The position numbers and the translations under genes were made by a program. This document shows positions 17,653-28,036 of a stretch of 64,000 nucleotides of DNA, in pieces; position 1 is the first letter of the stretch, and each line of letters starts with the position of its first letter. The notes beneath the pieces are model-generated. The model searched no databases and was not told where the DNA came from. It worked only from the letters and a program-made list of their open reading frames with translations. The stretch is from Oscillatoria sp. CS-180. Lineage in GTDB: Bacteria > Cyanobacteriota > Cyanobacteriia > Phormidesmidales > Phormidesmidaceae. The DNA lies in assembly GCF_028330965.1 (NCBI RefSeq), contig NZ_JAQMUB010000087.1, positions 62,001-126,000 of the forward strand. The letters are read 5' to 3'.

Positions 17653-19443
17653 ATGACTCTTCCCATTCGCAACGTCGCTATCATTGCTCACGTTGATCAC
17701 GGTAAAACGACGCTCGTAGACGCGCTTCTAAAACAGTCCGGTATTTTCCGTGAGGGGGAAGATGTTCCAGACTGCGTGATGGACTCTAACGACATTGAGC
17801 GGGAACGCGGTATCACGATCCTGTCGAAAAATACGGCTGTCCGCTATCAAGATACGCTGATCAATATTGTCGATACTCCGGGTCACGCCGACTTTGGTGG
17901 CGAAGTGGAGCGCGTGTTAGGGATGGTAGACGGCTGCATTCTAATTGTGGATGCCAACGAAGGTCCCATGCCGCAAACTCGCTTTGTGCTCAAAAAGGCC
18001 CTTGAGAAAGGACTGCGTCCCATCGTGGTCTTGAACAAAATTGACCGTCCTCAAGCTGATCCTTACAACGCGATCGACAAAGTTTTAGATCTGTTCATCG
18101 AGCTAGGAGCCGATGACGATCAGTGTGAGTTTCCTTACCTCTATGCATCCGGCCTAAGTGGATTTGCTAAAAAAGAATTGGACGATGAGGGTAAAGACAT
18201 GCAGCCCCTCTTTGAGTCAATTCTTGACAATGTTCCCCCTCCTGTCGGCGATCCTGAAAAGCCGTTCCAAATTCAGGTGACAACCCTGGACTACTCTGAG
18301 TATCTAGGTCGCATCGTTATTGGCAAAATTCACAACGGCACTATTTCAACCGGACAGCAGGCTGTATTAATCAACCGAGACGGTTCTCAAACCAAGTCGA
18401 AGGTGAGCAAGCTACTGGGCTTTGAAGGTCTACAGCGGATTGAAATTGAAAAAGCCAGTGCTGGGGAAATTGTTGCGATCGCAGGCTTCTCCGACGCCAA
18501 TATTGGTGAAACGATCGCGTGTCCAGACAATCCCGAAGCGCTTCCTTTGATCAGTGTTGATGAGCCTACACTCAGCATGACCTTCGCTGTAAACGACTCG
18601 CCGTTTGCCGGTCGGGAAGGTAAGTTTGTCACCTCTCGTCAACTGCGCGATCGTCTGATGCGCGAACTGGAGACCAATGTCGCTCTGCGAGTCGAAGAAA
18701 CAGACTCTCCAGACCGCTTTTCAGTCGCCGGTCGTGGTGAACTTCACCTCGGCATCCTGATTGAGAACATGCGTCGAGAAGGCTACGAGTTCCAGGTATC
18801 TCAACCTCAGGTCATTTTCCGAGAAGTTAACGGCAAACCCTGTGAGCCTTACGAATTGCTAGTTGTAGACGTGCCTGAAGATGCTGTGGGTGGCTGTATG
18901 GAGCGTCTAGGTCAGCGGCGCGGTGAAATGCAAGATATGCGAGTCACCGGCAACGGCCGCTCCACCCTAGAATTTGTGGTTCCAGCACGTGGACTGATTG
19001 GTTTTCGTGGTGAGTTTATGCGGATCTCTCGGGGTGAAGGTCTGATGAACCACAGCTTTCTGGAATATCGTCCCATGAGCGGTGATGTTGAAACTCGCCG
19101 CAACGGCGTTTTGATTGCCTTTGAGGAAGGAACCGCCACCTTCTATGCGCTCAAGAATGCTGAAGATCGAGGCGTCTTCTTCATCACTCCTGGCACCAAA
19201 GTCTACAAAGGGATGATCATTGGTGAAAATAATCGCCCACAAGACCTAGAGCTGAACGTTTGCAAGACTAAGCAATTGACTAACCACCGCTCAGCGACTG
19301 GCGATGAATTGGTTCAGCTTCAGACCCCAATGGAGATGAGCTTGGAACGTGGTCTGGAGTACATTGCATCTGATGAGATGGTAGAAGTTACTCCGGAGTC
19401 TATTCGCTTACGGAAGCTGTCCAAAAAACTCGTCAAGCGATAA
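17653..19443 (+). CDS. typA: Translational GTPase TypA/BipA
   Basis: A 596-residue GTPase with G1 [12 protein letters not shown], switch I RERGITI, G3 [12 protein letters not shown], and G4 LNKIDRP. Domain II (about 205-300) follows, then two EF-G-like domains with [15 protein letters not shown] and [14 protein letters not shown], and the TypA-specific C-terminal domain ending in [14 protein letters not shown]. TypA binds the ribosome and helps 50S assembly and stress/low-temperature growth. Full length, monocistronic, followed by a strong terminator. The 260-base upstream gap holds the promoter shared back-to-back with the retropepsin-like gene. Confidence 0.96.
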   Translation: MTLPIRNVAIIAHVDHGKTTLVDALLKQSGIFREGEDVPDCVMDSNDIERERGITILSKNTAVRYQDTLINIVDTPGHADFGGEVERVLGMVDGCILIVDANEGPMPQTRFVLKKALEKGLRPIVVLNKIDRPQADPYNAIDKVLDLFIELGADDDQCEFPYLYASGLSGFAKKELDDEGKDMQPLFESILDNVPPPVGDPEKPFQIQVTTLDYSEYLGRIVIGKIHNGTISTGQQAVLINRDGSQTKSKVSKLLGFEGLQRIEIEKASAGEIVAIAGFSDANIGETIACPDNPEALPLISVDEPTLSMTFAVNDSPFAGREGKFVTSRQLRDRLMRELETNVALRVEETDSPDRFSVAGRGELHLGILIENMRREGYEFQVSQPQVIFREVNGKPCEPYELLVVDVPEDAVGGCMERLGQRRGEMQDMRVTGNGRSTLEFVVPARGLIGFRGEFMRISRGEGLMNHSFLEYRPMSGDVETRRNGVLIAFEEGTATFYALKNAEDRGVFFITPGTKVYKGMIIGENNRPQDLELNVCKTKQLTNHRSATGDELVQLQTPMEMSLERGLEYIASDEMVEVTPESIRLRKLSKKLVKR

Positions 19444-19461
19444 AAAGACGCCTTGCAAAAA

Positions 19462-19499
19462 AACGCCTTCTCAGTCCATCGAGATTGAGAAGGCGTTTT
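19462..19499 (+). terminator. Rho-independent terminator of typA
   Basis: AACGCCTTCTCA (19462-19473) pairs perfectly with TGAGAAGGCGTT (19486-19497), 12 base pairs with a 12-base loop. It begins 19 bases after the typA stop; the T-run is short (TTTT). Confidence 0.85.
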
Positions 19500-19553
19500 C
19501 CGTAAGGTCCATCAATCATCAGGACACAGCACAATCATTCCTATCAACATTGT

Positions 19554-19581
19554 GTAGGGACGCGATGTATCGCGTCCCTAC
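19554..19581. repeat. Palindromic repeat GTAGGGACGCGAT
   Basis: GTAGGGACGCGAT (19554-19566) and ATCGCGTCCCTAC (19569-19581) are perfect 13-base arms with a 2-base centre. Repeats of this shape occur widely in cyanobacterial genomes. It sits between typA and the convergent UPF0182 gene and may help terminate that gene. Confidence 0.8.
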
Positions 19582-19584
19582 CCT

Positions 19585-22383
19585 CTACAGCTCCTCACTC
19601 AGCTGATTCAAAATGGATTCTAGTTCCTGTTGTGCTGCGCCATAAGCTTCCCAGTTTCCGTCTTGGAGTGCCTGTTGCCCCGCTTCGTAAGCATTTAGGG
19701 CCTCTTGGATGCGGCTGGCTTGATCAGCAGAGAGGTTGGGCACCTCTGCCGACACTGTATCAGAAGCGGGTGTGACGGCTGCTTCTGAAGGAGAAGGGCG
19801 ATCGCCAAAAATAGCGGAGAGACCTTCCTCCAACGTCTCCTGCATCACCACATCATTGTCATAAGCCACAATAACCCGCCTTAGTTCCGGGAGTTCTCCC
19901 TGCTCTGCTCGCAAATAGACCGGTTCGACATACAGCAGAGACTGTTCGATGGGGATGACCAATAAATCGCCTCGAATCACCCGCGATCCCTGTTGGCTCC
20001 AGAGCGTTAGCTGCTGAGAAATTTCTGGCGTTTGGTCAATGCGCGCTTCAATCTGGCTCGGACCATAGACCAACTGCTGCTTGGGGAATTCGTATAGCTG
20101 TAGCCTGCCATAGTTATCGCCATCCGAGCGCCCAGCCATCCACGACACCATATTGTCTTTATTAATGGGCGTGAACGGCAGAATGAGCATAAATTCCTCC
20201 CGCTCAGCATCGGGCAGGCGCATGATCAAGTAATACGGCTCCATGCGAATTTGGTCTTCTTCATAGACCTGGGTGGGGAACCGCCAAACGTCCTCTCGGT
20301 TATAAAAGACCTCTGGATCGCCCATGTGATAGGTGCGATACATGTGCGCTTGTAGCGTGAATAGGTCGTGAGGATAGCGAAAATGTTGCCGAACCATGTC
20401 CGGCGTTTCATTAGCTGGCTGAAATAGGTCAGGAAAAATCTTGCGATAAGTTGCCAGAATCGGATCGGCTTCATCCACAACATAATAGTTCAGGGTGCCA
20501 TCATAAGCATCGATAACGACTTTGGCGGCATCTCGTACGTAGTTGTTACCACCTTGTGCTAAGTCGTTGATAGTGTTGTTGCTTTGTAGCGCACCGATAT
20601 CGTTGCTGCGAATAAGGGGCTGGGAATAGGGATAGCGATCGCTCGCCGTATAGGCATCAATAATCCACTTCAGCCGCCCATCAATGACAGCAATATAGGG
20701 ATCGCTGTCATAGGTTAGGAAAGGGGCAATCTGCCGCGCACGCTCCAGAACCGTGCGGTGGTAATGTACGCGAGACTCTTCTGTAATGTAGTTAGAGATC
20801 AGCACCTTGAGACTACCCATGTCGTAGGCGTAAGCCAGACGCCGCAAAAAAGAACTTAGCGGTACGCCTCCAGTCCCGTCATATCGATAAGGGGCGTTCG
20901 TGTCGCCTTGGGGATAATCGAACTCGTCCGTCGTGGTTCCCGTAAAGACATAGGAATCAGTGGCCTCACCGTAATAGATACGAGGCTGCTCGATTTCCAA
21001 ATCAACCGTGTAAACAGGCGGCACATTCTGAATCATCAACTCCGGCAGCCCTTCAGGCGTAACGCGATTCACCGGACTCATCACAATGCCGTAGCCGTGG
21101 GTAAATTTCAGTCGCTGATTGACCCAGGTCTGGGCTTCAGGAGGCGCTTCGGTATAGTCTAATTCCCTCGCTGAAAGCATAACCTGACGATAGTCGTCAT
21201 TCAAGACATAGCGATCCACATCGACATCTTTGAAACGGTAGTAAAGGCGAATCTCCTGGAGCTGTCGATAGGTGCTCAGCAGAGGACGATAGTCCCAAAG
21301 GCGAATGTTATCAACCGTCGAGGCATTATTAGAAAGGGATTCTCGGTCCAAAGCCTCCTCCGCTGGAAACGGTTCGGACCGAACCTGATCGAGGTCGTAG
21401 GCTTCGTTGGTAAAGGCAATGCTGTGTTCGATGTATGGTTTTTCCCGGGCAAGTTCATTCGGCTCCACCAAAAACCGCTGCTGAAACCAGGGATACACCC
21501 CCCCAACAAGAATGAACACCAAAAGGTAAAGGCTGATTCCGACCGTGGGCCAGACAAAGCCGCTGCGCCATAGGGACAGAATGAAAAGAACCGCGATCGC
21601 CAGCGTGACGAACGCCATTGTCCACTGGGCATGAAGTCTGGCGTGAACATCCGTATAGCCGGCACCAAAAACAACACCATCGGGGGAAAACAGCAGGTCA
21701 TATCGTCTGAAGAAAAATCCGACCGAGACCGCGATCGCCATTGCAGCTAGCAAAATACACAAATGGCCTTTGACATTTCCCGTAAGGAAGTATTTCCAGC
21801 CGCGTTCAGGTCGAATTTCTCCCTTCAATAGGTAAATGCCCGACACCAGCACTAGTGTGCTAATAAGAAGATCGACAATCGCGGACAGCAACCCCTCATA
21901 AATCGGCAATCGAAAAACGTAAAAGCTAATGTCCTGTTGAAACAGCGGATCAACGTCATTAAAGGGAGTGAAGTTAAAAAACTGGAGGATATTATCCCAG
22001 GCTGCTGCACTTCCCGTTGCCGCATTAAAGGAAACCAAAACAACAAAGGCGATCGCGAGGTAGCGAGGGAGATAGTCCGCTAGAGCATCCAGGTTATATT
22101 GCTCCAGCATTCGCCACGAAGATTCCCGAGTTAGCCAGAGCGCCAGCCGATAATTGACGTATAGAAACGCGCCATAGCTCAACAATGCCAGCACCCAAAT
22201 TAGAATCTGCCATCGCAGGCGCGTCCAAAAAACGTTGTCGTACCCAGTTGCCGCAAACCACCAAGACTCCGTAACCAAATGAACGATGGCTCCTGATAAA
22301 GCCAGGATGAGGAGCAAGGCGACCGCCCCCAACAGGACCAACGGAGGGCGACGACCGAAGTCAGGTAAATTAGCGCGTTTCAC
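19585..22383 (-). CDS. UPF0182 family integral membrane protein
   Basis: A 932-residue protein of the UPF0182/COG1615 family. About seven membrane segments lie within residues 15-300 (for example LVLLGAVALLLILALSGAIV, and IYLLKGEIRPERGW after a helix). They are followed by a large extracytoplasmic region with VRSEPFPAEEALDRESLSNN, INRVTPEGLPELMIQN-type blocks and PYLIMRLPDAEREEFMLILP. A short acidic alanine/glutamine-rich tail ends the protein. The family is common in cyanobacteria and actinobacteria and has no established function. The start is GTG. Length is typical. Stands alone between typA (convergent) and a lipase gene on the same strand. Confidence 0.93.
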   Translation of the reverse strand: MKRANLPDFGRRPPLVLLGAVALLLILALSGAIVHLVTESWWFAATGYDNVFWTRLRWQILIWVLALLSYGAFLYVNYRLALWLTRESSWRMLEQYNLDALADYLPRYLAIAFVVLVSFNAATGSAAAWDNILQFFNFTPFNDVDPLFQQDISFYVFRLPIYEGLLSAIVDLLISTLVLVSGIYLLKGEIRPERGWKYFLTGNVKGHLCILLAAMAIAVSVGFFFRRYDLLFSPDGVVFGAGYTDVHARLHAQWTMAFVTLAIAVLFILSLWRSGFVWPTVGISLYLLVFILVGGVYPWFQQRFLVEPNELAREKPYIEHSIAFTNEAYDLDQVRSEPFPAEEALDRESLSNNASTVDNIRLWDYRPLLSTYRQLQEIRLYYRFKDVDVDRYVLNDDYRQVMLSARELDYTEAPPEAQTWVNQRLKFTHGYGIVMSPVNRVTPEGLPELMIQNVPPVYTVDLEIEQPRIYYGEATDSYVFTGTTTDEFDYPQGDTNAPYRYDGTGGVPLSSFLRRLAYAYDMGSLKVLISNYITEESRVHYHRTVLERARQIAPFLTYDSDPYIAVIDGRLKWIIDAYTASDRYPYSQPLIRSNDIGALQSNNTINDLAQGGNNYVRDAAKVVIDAYDGTLNYYVVDEADPILATYRKIFPDLFQPANETPDMVRQHFRYPHDLFTLQAHMYRTYHMGDPEVFYNREDVWRFPTQVYEEDQIRMEPYYLIMRLPDAEREEFMLILPFTPINKDNMVSWMAGRSDGDNYGRLQLYEFPKQQLVYGPSQIEARIDQTPEISQQLTLWSQQGSRVIRGDLLVIPIEQSLLYVEPVYLRAEQGELPELRRVIVAYDNDVVMQETLEEGLSAIFGDRPSPSEAAVTPASDTVSAEVPNLSADQASRIQEALNAYEAGQQALQDGNWEAYGAAQQELESILNQLSEEL

Positions 22384-22436
22384 AATCGATCTTTATCTAC
22401 ACAGTACTGAGTTATTCATAGCCTTAGCTATCTAGA

Positions 22437-22627
22437 CTAGTACACCTAATAGCATCTAGGTGCTTAGCGCCTAGCACTTAACGGCGGAAGTATATGCATC
22501 ATTCCAAATGCTCAAAAGTTTCACTATGAGGCAGTTTTGCATTTGAATTTTGCATTTTGAATCCGGGTAGCGGTACTAGCCCGATGGCTTGCCATCTTGT
22601 CCTGACGGAACTGGCAACGGCTATCTC
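22437..22627. repeat. Dispersed repeat family 1, copy B, interrupted by a family 2-like insert
   Basis: The left part (CTAGTACACCTAATAGCATC, then TAGGTGCTTAGCGC) and right part (ATGGCTTGCCATCTTGTCC, then GGAACTGGCAACGGCTAT) match family 1. Between them, about 22490-22580, lies a segment ending ATTTTGAATCCGGGTAGCGG. Its reverse complement matches the start of family 2 (26797 and 49493). This fills the 248-base gap between the UPF0182 and lipase genes. Confidence 0.65.
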
Positions 22628-22631
22628 TAGC

Positions 22632-24491
22632 CTAGCGAGCTTTATTCATTTCTAGAATTTCTCTGGCTTCTAAAGCATCTTCTCGTTTGGCTTTGAGGCG
22701 ATCTTTTTCAATGTCCAACTCTTTTTGCAGATACCGCACGTAGAATTCCATCTTGTGGTCAGCGACGATATCGGCTCCCGGCTGGCCTAGCCCGGCAATG
22801 AATCCTAGCAAACGGTCAAGCCAGCGCTGGCTTAGATAGGAGTTGTCGTGCAGTTTGCCCCGTCGATCAAAGTACCGAAAGATTCCCATGTGACCGTACA
22901 GGCGGCCTGGATTTAGAGGATTGACCTGGGGGGGAATGAGCGGCACAACGTCGTTATTGTTGACATAGCGGAACATGCGATCGCCCATGTGAGTATTCAC
23001 CTGTCGAGTAAAGCTCCAGTCACCGACTCTCGGTTGCCCAAAGGTATAAAGTCCTGCTATTGGAAATCCTTGATATTCCAAAGAGGTCGCAGCAAGGGCT
23101 GCCAACGCGCCGCCCAAACTGTGACCTGTAATCCAAAATTGGGTTTCGGGTGTCCACCATTTCTTTAAGCGATACAGCACACGCTTCTCAACGCTTTGCC
23201 AAGCATCCTGAAATCCGCGATGAACCTCTCCGGTAGGAATAGCATCATCCTGCTGGGCATACGTAATGGCAAACTGCTTCATGCGAAACTTGAAATTGGT
23301 CCCCCAATCTGCTGATTGCTGGCTTCCCCTGAAAACAAGAACAATGTGCTGATTTTTCCGAAAGATAAAGGCCTGAGTATCGGTGACACGATTCAGCAAA
23401 TACTTATAGCTGTCACTAATATCAATGTTGCGTCTGCTGTCGCCTTCTTTAAGCCAGTGTTTAATCACATCAATCGCGTAATCGGCTGGATTTTGCTTCA
23501 TCCACCGGTTGTCACTATCATCACTGAGCCAGAGACGAACAATATCTTCGACATACTCTTGGTCTTCATAAACGAGGTGAGCCGCTTTTGCCATGCAGAG
23601 CGCTCTGAAGGCATCCATCACAGAATTGTCGCGATCAATATTGACGAAATCATGGGTGGAGTAGGGAGGCGGCAGAATCTTGTAGCCGTACCGTTCGAAT
23701 AAGCTTTGGACACCCGTATATCCGGCCCAATAAATATAGTGAAAAAGCTGATCGTAGAATCCAGAGCCCCCATCGCGACGAAACCGGCGATCGCTAATAA
23801 CCTGGACCCAATAATAAATAAATGGCTTTAAATCTTCAGCGGTCACAATGCCTGCAACAATTGCATTCTCACAGGCTTCCAATGCGCCGAGGAACTCATC
23901 GAACCAATCCCGCAGTGTCAGTTCAAGAACAAATTCTTCATCCCGATATTTCTCTAAAACACGCACCGTGTTTTCGTCCATTTTCCCGGGCTGCTCGGCC
24001 ATCTGCGTGAGAATATTCAGCCCGCGTCGCGTTTTCACCATTTGGTCGTGGGAGCGCAATGCCCGCTGGAGCCGCTCATCCGTTGCCTCGAAGCGAATTA
24101 GGCGATCGTCCTCTGGCAGACGGGTTTCAAACAGCCGGTATTCTTCAAAATCCAGAATGTCGGCAACGTTGCGGATTGCCTTTCTGCGGGTAAAGTCTTC
24201 AACAACGCTGCGAGCCAGTTCGCGTCTTTTCCACTGCTTGTCTTTGAGATAGCGATCAATACCGGCTACGGCTGCGATCGCCGCCATCAGCAAAGCAAAA
24301 GCCGCCATCCATTGAGCACCTAATTGCGACTGAATCAACACCTCTTCAAATGTCGGTGCGCTTTGCGCTAAAACCGCCGATCCCAAAGACGTCTCTGCGG
24401 CTGCTACGAGGGGAATAGTGAGACTTATAAGAGAAAACGCTAATAGTGCAAATGCAGTGGATGCTAGTTTAATACCCATAAATTCTGTCAT
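22632..24491 (-). CDS. Class 3 lipase family protein, exported or membrane-anchored
   Basis: A 619-residue protein. Residues 1-32 look like a signal peptide (after MGIKLAS..., cleavage near VAAAET), and another hydrophobic segment lies at about 60-78. Residues 85-330 are an alpha-helical region I do not recognise. Residues 350-530 are a Lipase_3 (PF01764) domain: VLVFRGSQQSADW, the nucleophile elbow TGHSLGGALAAL, YTFGQPRVGDWSF, RYVNNNDVVPLIPP and a later YGHMG histidine. It is expected to hydrolyse acylglycerols outside the cytoplasm. The C-terminal 50 residues are a charged coiled coil. Confidence 0.85.
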   Translation of the reverse strand: MTEFMGIKLASTAFALLAFSLISLTIPLVAAAETSLGSAVLAQSAPTFEEVLIQSQLGAQWMAAFALLMAAIAAVAGIDRYLKDKQWKRRELARSVVEDFTRRKAIRNVADILDFEEYRLFETRLPEDDRLIRFEATDERLQRALRSHDQMVKTRRGLNILTQMAEQPGKMDENTVRVLEKYRDEEFVLELTLRDWFDEFLGALEACENAIVAGIVTAEDLKPFIYYWVQVISDRRFRRDGGSGFYDQLFHYIYWAGYTGVQSLFERYGYKILPPPYSTHDFVNIDRDNSVMDAFRALCMAKAAHLVYEDQEYVEDIVRLWLSDDSDNRWMKQNPADYAIDVIKHWLKEGDSRRNIDISDSYKYLLNRVTDTQAFIFRKNQHIVLVFRGSQQSADWGTNFKFRMKQFAITYAQQDDAIPTGEVHRGFQDAWQSVEKRVLYRLKKWWTPETQFWITGHSLGGALAALAATSLEYQGFPIAGLYTFGQPRVGDWSFTRQVNTHMGDRMFRYVNNNDVVPLIPPQVNPLNPGRLYGHMGIFRYFDRRGKLHDNSYLSQRWLDRLLGFIAGLGQPGADIVADHKMEFYVRYLQKELDIEKDRLKAKREDALEAREILEMNKAR

Positions 24492-24692
24492 TCTGGTGGA
24501 GTTTAGATGCCTCTGATGCTACCCAAAAAACAGACAATAGCATCCACTCCTAATTCTAGGACTCGTGTAGAAACCATTGTTAATAGGCCTTACGCATCGC
24601 CCTAGCATCCTTCAAAATCTGAGGCCGCCGGGGGGCAATGCGTAAGACCTGAAAGTAATTGACCGTAGCTAGTTCGCGATTGCCACAAGCTC

Positions 24693-26759
24693 TCACTCAG
24701 CTGATGTTCTCCAGAGAGTACTCTGAAAAATTCGCTCGGCTATGGGTGGAGCCTCGGTTGGGATTAGCCTAAGCGGACCAACTTCCTCAGGGGGGCTGGT
24801 CAAAGGCTCATAGGCAATGGTGATAGGAAAACCCCGCTGCTCAAAACGGGTGAGCAGTTCTTCACGAGTTTTATCAGCTGGATCGAGAAAGGTGCGGTCA
24901 TAGTCAAAGTACGCTTGGGTGTCGCCCGCCACTTCTATTTCGGGAGTCCGCAAATCTTCTTCGTAAGTCAAGGTGTAGTTGATGAAATCAGGCCGCCGTT
25001 CACCGACTTGAATGCGATCGCGAATAACGATTCGGTTCCTCACTATCAAGCTATAGCGACTTTTCGCACCATCATCATCCCCCAAGTAGAGTCTTTTGAG
25101 ATCCTCTCGGGCTGCCATAGTGACTCGTTTGCCCGCAGGGAGTCTCAAGTTACTCATTTCAAATTCAGAGCTTTTGGCGACCTGACGCTCGGTAAAGGAG
25201 AACGTATCGGCAGTGGAGGAGTCAAACGTAGAGGTCGAACTGTCGTCGTTGAGGTGAATGGAAAGCAGGGGGAGCTCAGTCGCCTGGTTGCTGACAAAGG
25301 TCAGAGCTGGACCAGTCGGATTTAGCTCAGCATAAAGCTTTAGCGTCTCATCAGCAGCGAGCGGAATAGTCGAAAAATTAGCGGTGTAGCCAGGACCCGT
25401 AAGTTGCAAGGTCACTAACTGCGTAGCCAACCCCGCTTTGCCACTGAGGGTAATTTGCAAGGGTTCGTTTAAGAAAGCAGCAGGCAAATGATAGCTAGGC
25501 GGCACATCTTGATTAAGCCCACCTTTAAAGGGAACAACCGTCACGGGTTCTGAAACGTCAACACTGTCATTCGCGCTGCCATAGGGAACAACCGTCAGCG
25601 TGCCTTCACCTATGAGGCTAATTTCGATCGTCGGTTCAACTGAGTCGGAGGTTTCGGCATTGCAAAATGGGCAGGTAAAAGGACCTCTGTAGGGTGGATC
25701 ATCCTGCTTTTCAATCTGTCGCCACGAGAGCTGAGTCAGGTCAATGTTCTTGCTAGTAGCGTCACCTTTGAATTCAGGACTGTCAGAGGTGGGTTGATAA
25801 CGCCAAGTGTCTGCGTTCGTGTCAAACTCTACGTACAGATTGGACGGGGTATCGGTTCTGCCAACCGGATAGTTACTGTCGTAAACATAGACCCAGTACT
25901 GTCCATCGCCTTTGTTCTCAACTTGGTAGGGCAGTAGCGCGTGACCTTCCATCAAGCCGCCTCTAACAATGTGATAGATACCCATCGTGAAGGGATTCAA
26001 CGAGCCCGTCGCAAAGATATCCAGAATGGTGAACAAGATCTCTGTGGGCGTAAAGGTTTCTCGGATGTCTTGAGTTGGCTGAAACACTTCCGACACCCCC
26101 TGCATTAAAAACAAATTGGCGATGAATGTTTGCAGTTCAAAGAGCGATCGCGCTAACCCAAACACGACTCGCCCCACTAAGAGGTTGATCAGTCGCTGCC
26201 ACCAAGGAATAGCTTGCGGGGGATTTTGCTGCCATAGCGATAGGGCCGCCGCTGCCATGCCCTCGCCAATGCCCAAATCAATCCGTTCCAGCTGAGTTTG
26301 GAGCCAGTCCTTAGCCGCCGAGGTCAGCACACAGGCTCTCACTTCACTACCAATGCAGACCTGAGTGCCAAAGAGCTGTTCCAGTTGTTCGGTTAGGACT
26401 GCTTCCCAAGCTGCCGCATCACGCTGCAAGTTAATTGCGTTCACTAGTTCTGAATTGGAAAACTGAAACGTGTTTTCGCTGAGATCGAAGTTGGGCAGGG
26501 AGACAGTGCCATTAGGCTGAGCTTGAATTTGAGCCAGCAATGCTTGTCGGCGTTCAGAACTCATGGCACGGGTAGTAGAAAACACAGGCGAAGAACCTTG
26601 AACGGCTGACACTCTCGGCGGAGCTTTGGCAAGCGCCACATAAGGGGAAAACCATACGGCCAGGAAAGTGGTCAGGAGAACGATTGCGACCCAACGCCCT
26701 TTCATGAACATCTTGCGTAGTCCCATAGGAGACTTAGTCCTAGTAGTACTGGATGGCAT
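24693..26759 (-). CDS. Large secreted protein of unknown function with a GHALLPY...YDSNYP motif
   Basis: About 688 residues from the ATG at 26759 (a GTG at 26771 is an alternative start). A hydrophobic stretch (WVAIVLLTTFLAVWF) ending in YVALAKAPP looks like a signal peptide or anchor. Residues 130-230 are helical. Around residue 270 is GGLMEGHALLPYQVE followed by YWVYVYDSNYPVG. That His-then-Asp-x-Asn spacing recalls the later part of papain-like peptidase or transglutaminase-like domains, but I cannot place a catalytic cysteine before it. A CPFC pair lies near 363. The C-terminal half looks like beta-sandwich repeats. No family is recognised with confidence. Confidence 0.6.
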   Translation of the reverse strand: MPSSTTRTKSPMGLRKMFMKGRWVAIVLLTTFLAVWFSPYVALAKAPPRVSAVQGSSPVFSTTRAMSSERRQALLAQIQAQPNGTVSLPNFDLSENTFQFSNSELVNAINLQRDAAAWEAVLTEQLEQLFGTQVCIGSEVRACVLTSAAKDWLQTQLERIDLGIGEGMAAAALSLWQQNPPQAIPWWQRLINLLVGRVVFGLARSLFELQTFIANLFLMQGVSEVFQPTQDIRETFTPTEILFTILDIFATGSLNPFTMGIYHIVRGGLMEGHALLPYQVENKGDGQYWVYVYDSNYPVGRTDTPSNLYVEFDTNADTWRYQPTSDSPEFKGDATSKNIDLTQLSWRQIEKQDDPPYRGPFTCPFCNAETSDSVEPTIEISLIGEGTLTVVPYGSANDSVDVSEPVTVVPFKGGLNQDVPPSYHLPAAFLNEPLQITLSGKAGLATQLVTLQLTGPGYTANFSTIPLAADETLKLYAELNPTGPALTFVSNQATELPLLSIHLNDDSSTSTFDSSTADTFSFTERQVAKSSEFEMSNLRLPAGKRVTMAAREDLKRLYLGDDDGAKSRYSLIVRNRIVIRDRIQVGERRPDFINYTLTYEEDLRTPEIEVAGDTQAYFDYDRTFLDPADKTREELLTRFEQRGFPITIAYEPLTSPPEEVGPLRLIPTEAPPIAERIFQSTLWRTSAE

Positions 26760-26796
26760 AAGTTTTGGCACTGTTACCGAGAGTAGGGGAGCAGAG

Positions 26797-26926
26797 GAGC
26801 AAGTACCGCTACGCGGAATTCAAAATTCAGAATACTCTGCAAGAAGAGCAAAGCTCTATAAAACTAAGGCAGATAAGCTTTCCGAGCGTTTTAAAGGGTG
26901 AGCCTATGTCTGCCGTAGTGTACTAG
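26797..26926 (+). repeat. Dispersed repeat family 2, copy 1
   Basis: It starts GAGCAAGTACCGCTACGCGG and ends TCTGCCGTAGTGTACTAG, 130 bases. A second copy lies at 49493-49618 in the same orientation, with the same ends and a variable middle. The ends form an imperfect inverted repeat (AGTAC...GCGG against its complement), as in MITEs. The remainder of the 26772-27135 gap has no gene that I can support. Confidence 0.7.
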
Positions 26927-27135
26927 ACGCTGGATTAGTCACTATACCTCTGCCGTCGAGGACTAGGCTCGATCAAACGGGTCAAGGTATAGTTAACCTG
27001 GCTTACGGAGAGCAGTTAGCAAGAGACCAGACGAGTGATAGGGACTTTCGCTCTAGCTACTCATACCGACTTCGAAATGCCTCTCTCTCCTCATTGTGCA
27101 CCAGTCTTCAATTCTGGATTGATAACGTTGTTCCG

Positions 27136-27867
27136 ATGGATTTTGTTTATCCCACTGCCTGGCCTGAGACGGCTGCTGAGGCGATCGCACTCCAAAATGA
27201 ATTGCGATCGCAAATCTCATTGCAAGATGAGTTACCAGAGTCGATTGAGCTAGTTGCAGGGGTCGATGCTGGGTTCGAGGAAGGTGGCAACGTGACTCGT
27301 GCCGCTGTTGTCGTGCTGGAATTCCCATCGCTACAGCTGGTTGACTATGCCCTTAAAAAGCGTCCGACTTCGTTTCCCTATGTTCCAGGACTGCTGTCTT
27401 TCCGCGAAATCCCAACTGTTTTGGATGCGCTTTCAGCTCTGAAACTCACGCCCGATCTGATTCTTTGCGACGGGCAAGGTTTAGCTCATCCTCGTCGTTT
27501 TGGTATCGCTTGTCATTTGGGGCTAATTGTTGATTGTCCCACCATTGGTGTTGCCAAATCGCGATTAGTAGGAACTCACGCAGACGTGCCATCAGATAAA
27601 GGGACTTGGGTACCGCTATTAGATAAAACGGAAACGATTGGTGCAGTGCTTCGCAGTCGAACCAACACGAACCCCCTCTATATTTCACTAGGCCATCGCA
27701 TCAGCTTGTCTACGGCGCTGGAATATGTGCTGCGCTGCACGCCTAAGTATCGTCTACCCGAAACAACCCGACTAGCGGACAGATTAGCCTCAGATCGCGG
27801 CAAACTGCCACCGATTAACTCTGGTCAGGGGAATGCCGATGAGGGCGAGCAGATGACGCTGTTATGA
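27136..27867 (+). CDS. nfi: Endonuclease V
   Basis: About 243 residues from the ATG at 27136; an upstream TTG at 27094 is less likely. The family motifs are present: LVAGVDAGF with the catalytic aspartate, [38 protein letters not shown] with the second acidic residue and histidine, [10 protein letters not shown], and [14 protein letters not shown]. Endonuclease V cuts DNA next to deaminated adenine (hypoxanthine) and starts alternative repair. Length is normal. Monocistronic. Confidence 0.93.
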   Translation: MDFVYPTAWPETAAEAIALQNELRSQISLQDELPESIELVAGVDAGFEEGGNVTRAAVVVLEFPSLQLVDYALKKRPTSFPYVPGLLSFREIPTVLDALSALKLTPDLILCDGQGLAHPRRFGIACHLGLIVDCPTIGVAKSRLVGTHADVPSDKGTWVPLLDKTETIGAVLRSRTNTNPLYISLGHRISLSTALEYVLRCTPKYRLPETTRLADRLASDRGKLPPINSGQGNADEGEQMTLL

Positions 27868-27953
27868 CAATGACTGGTAGATAGGGGGACTGTGTGATGG
27901 GGAACTGTGTGATGGGAAAAGGGGCCTGGAAGATAGAGCTTTAGCCATTCAAG

Positions 27954-28036
27954 CTAGTGCACCAACGAGCATCCGGGTGCTTCGCGATCGCCAGATAGCC
28001 CGTCGTCTTGTCTCAACAAAACTGGCACTGGCTATA
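27954..28036 (+). repeat. Dispersed repeat family 1, copy C
   Basis: It contains CTAGTGCACC and GAGCATCCGGGTGCTT on the left, and ACTGGCACTGGCTAT on the right. A HIP1 octamer lies inside. Just upstream, GGGAACTGTGTGATGGG is tandemly repeated (about 27885-27918). Nothing else is seen in the 27868-28283 gap, which must also hold the gnd promoter. Confidence 0.6.
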
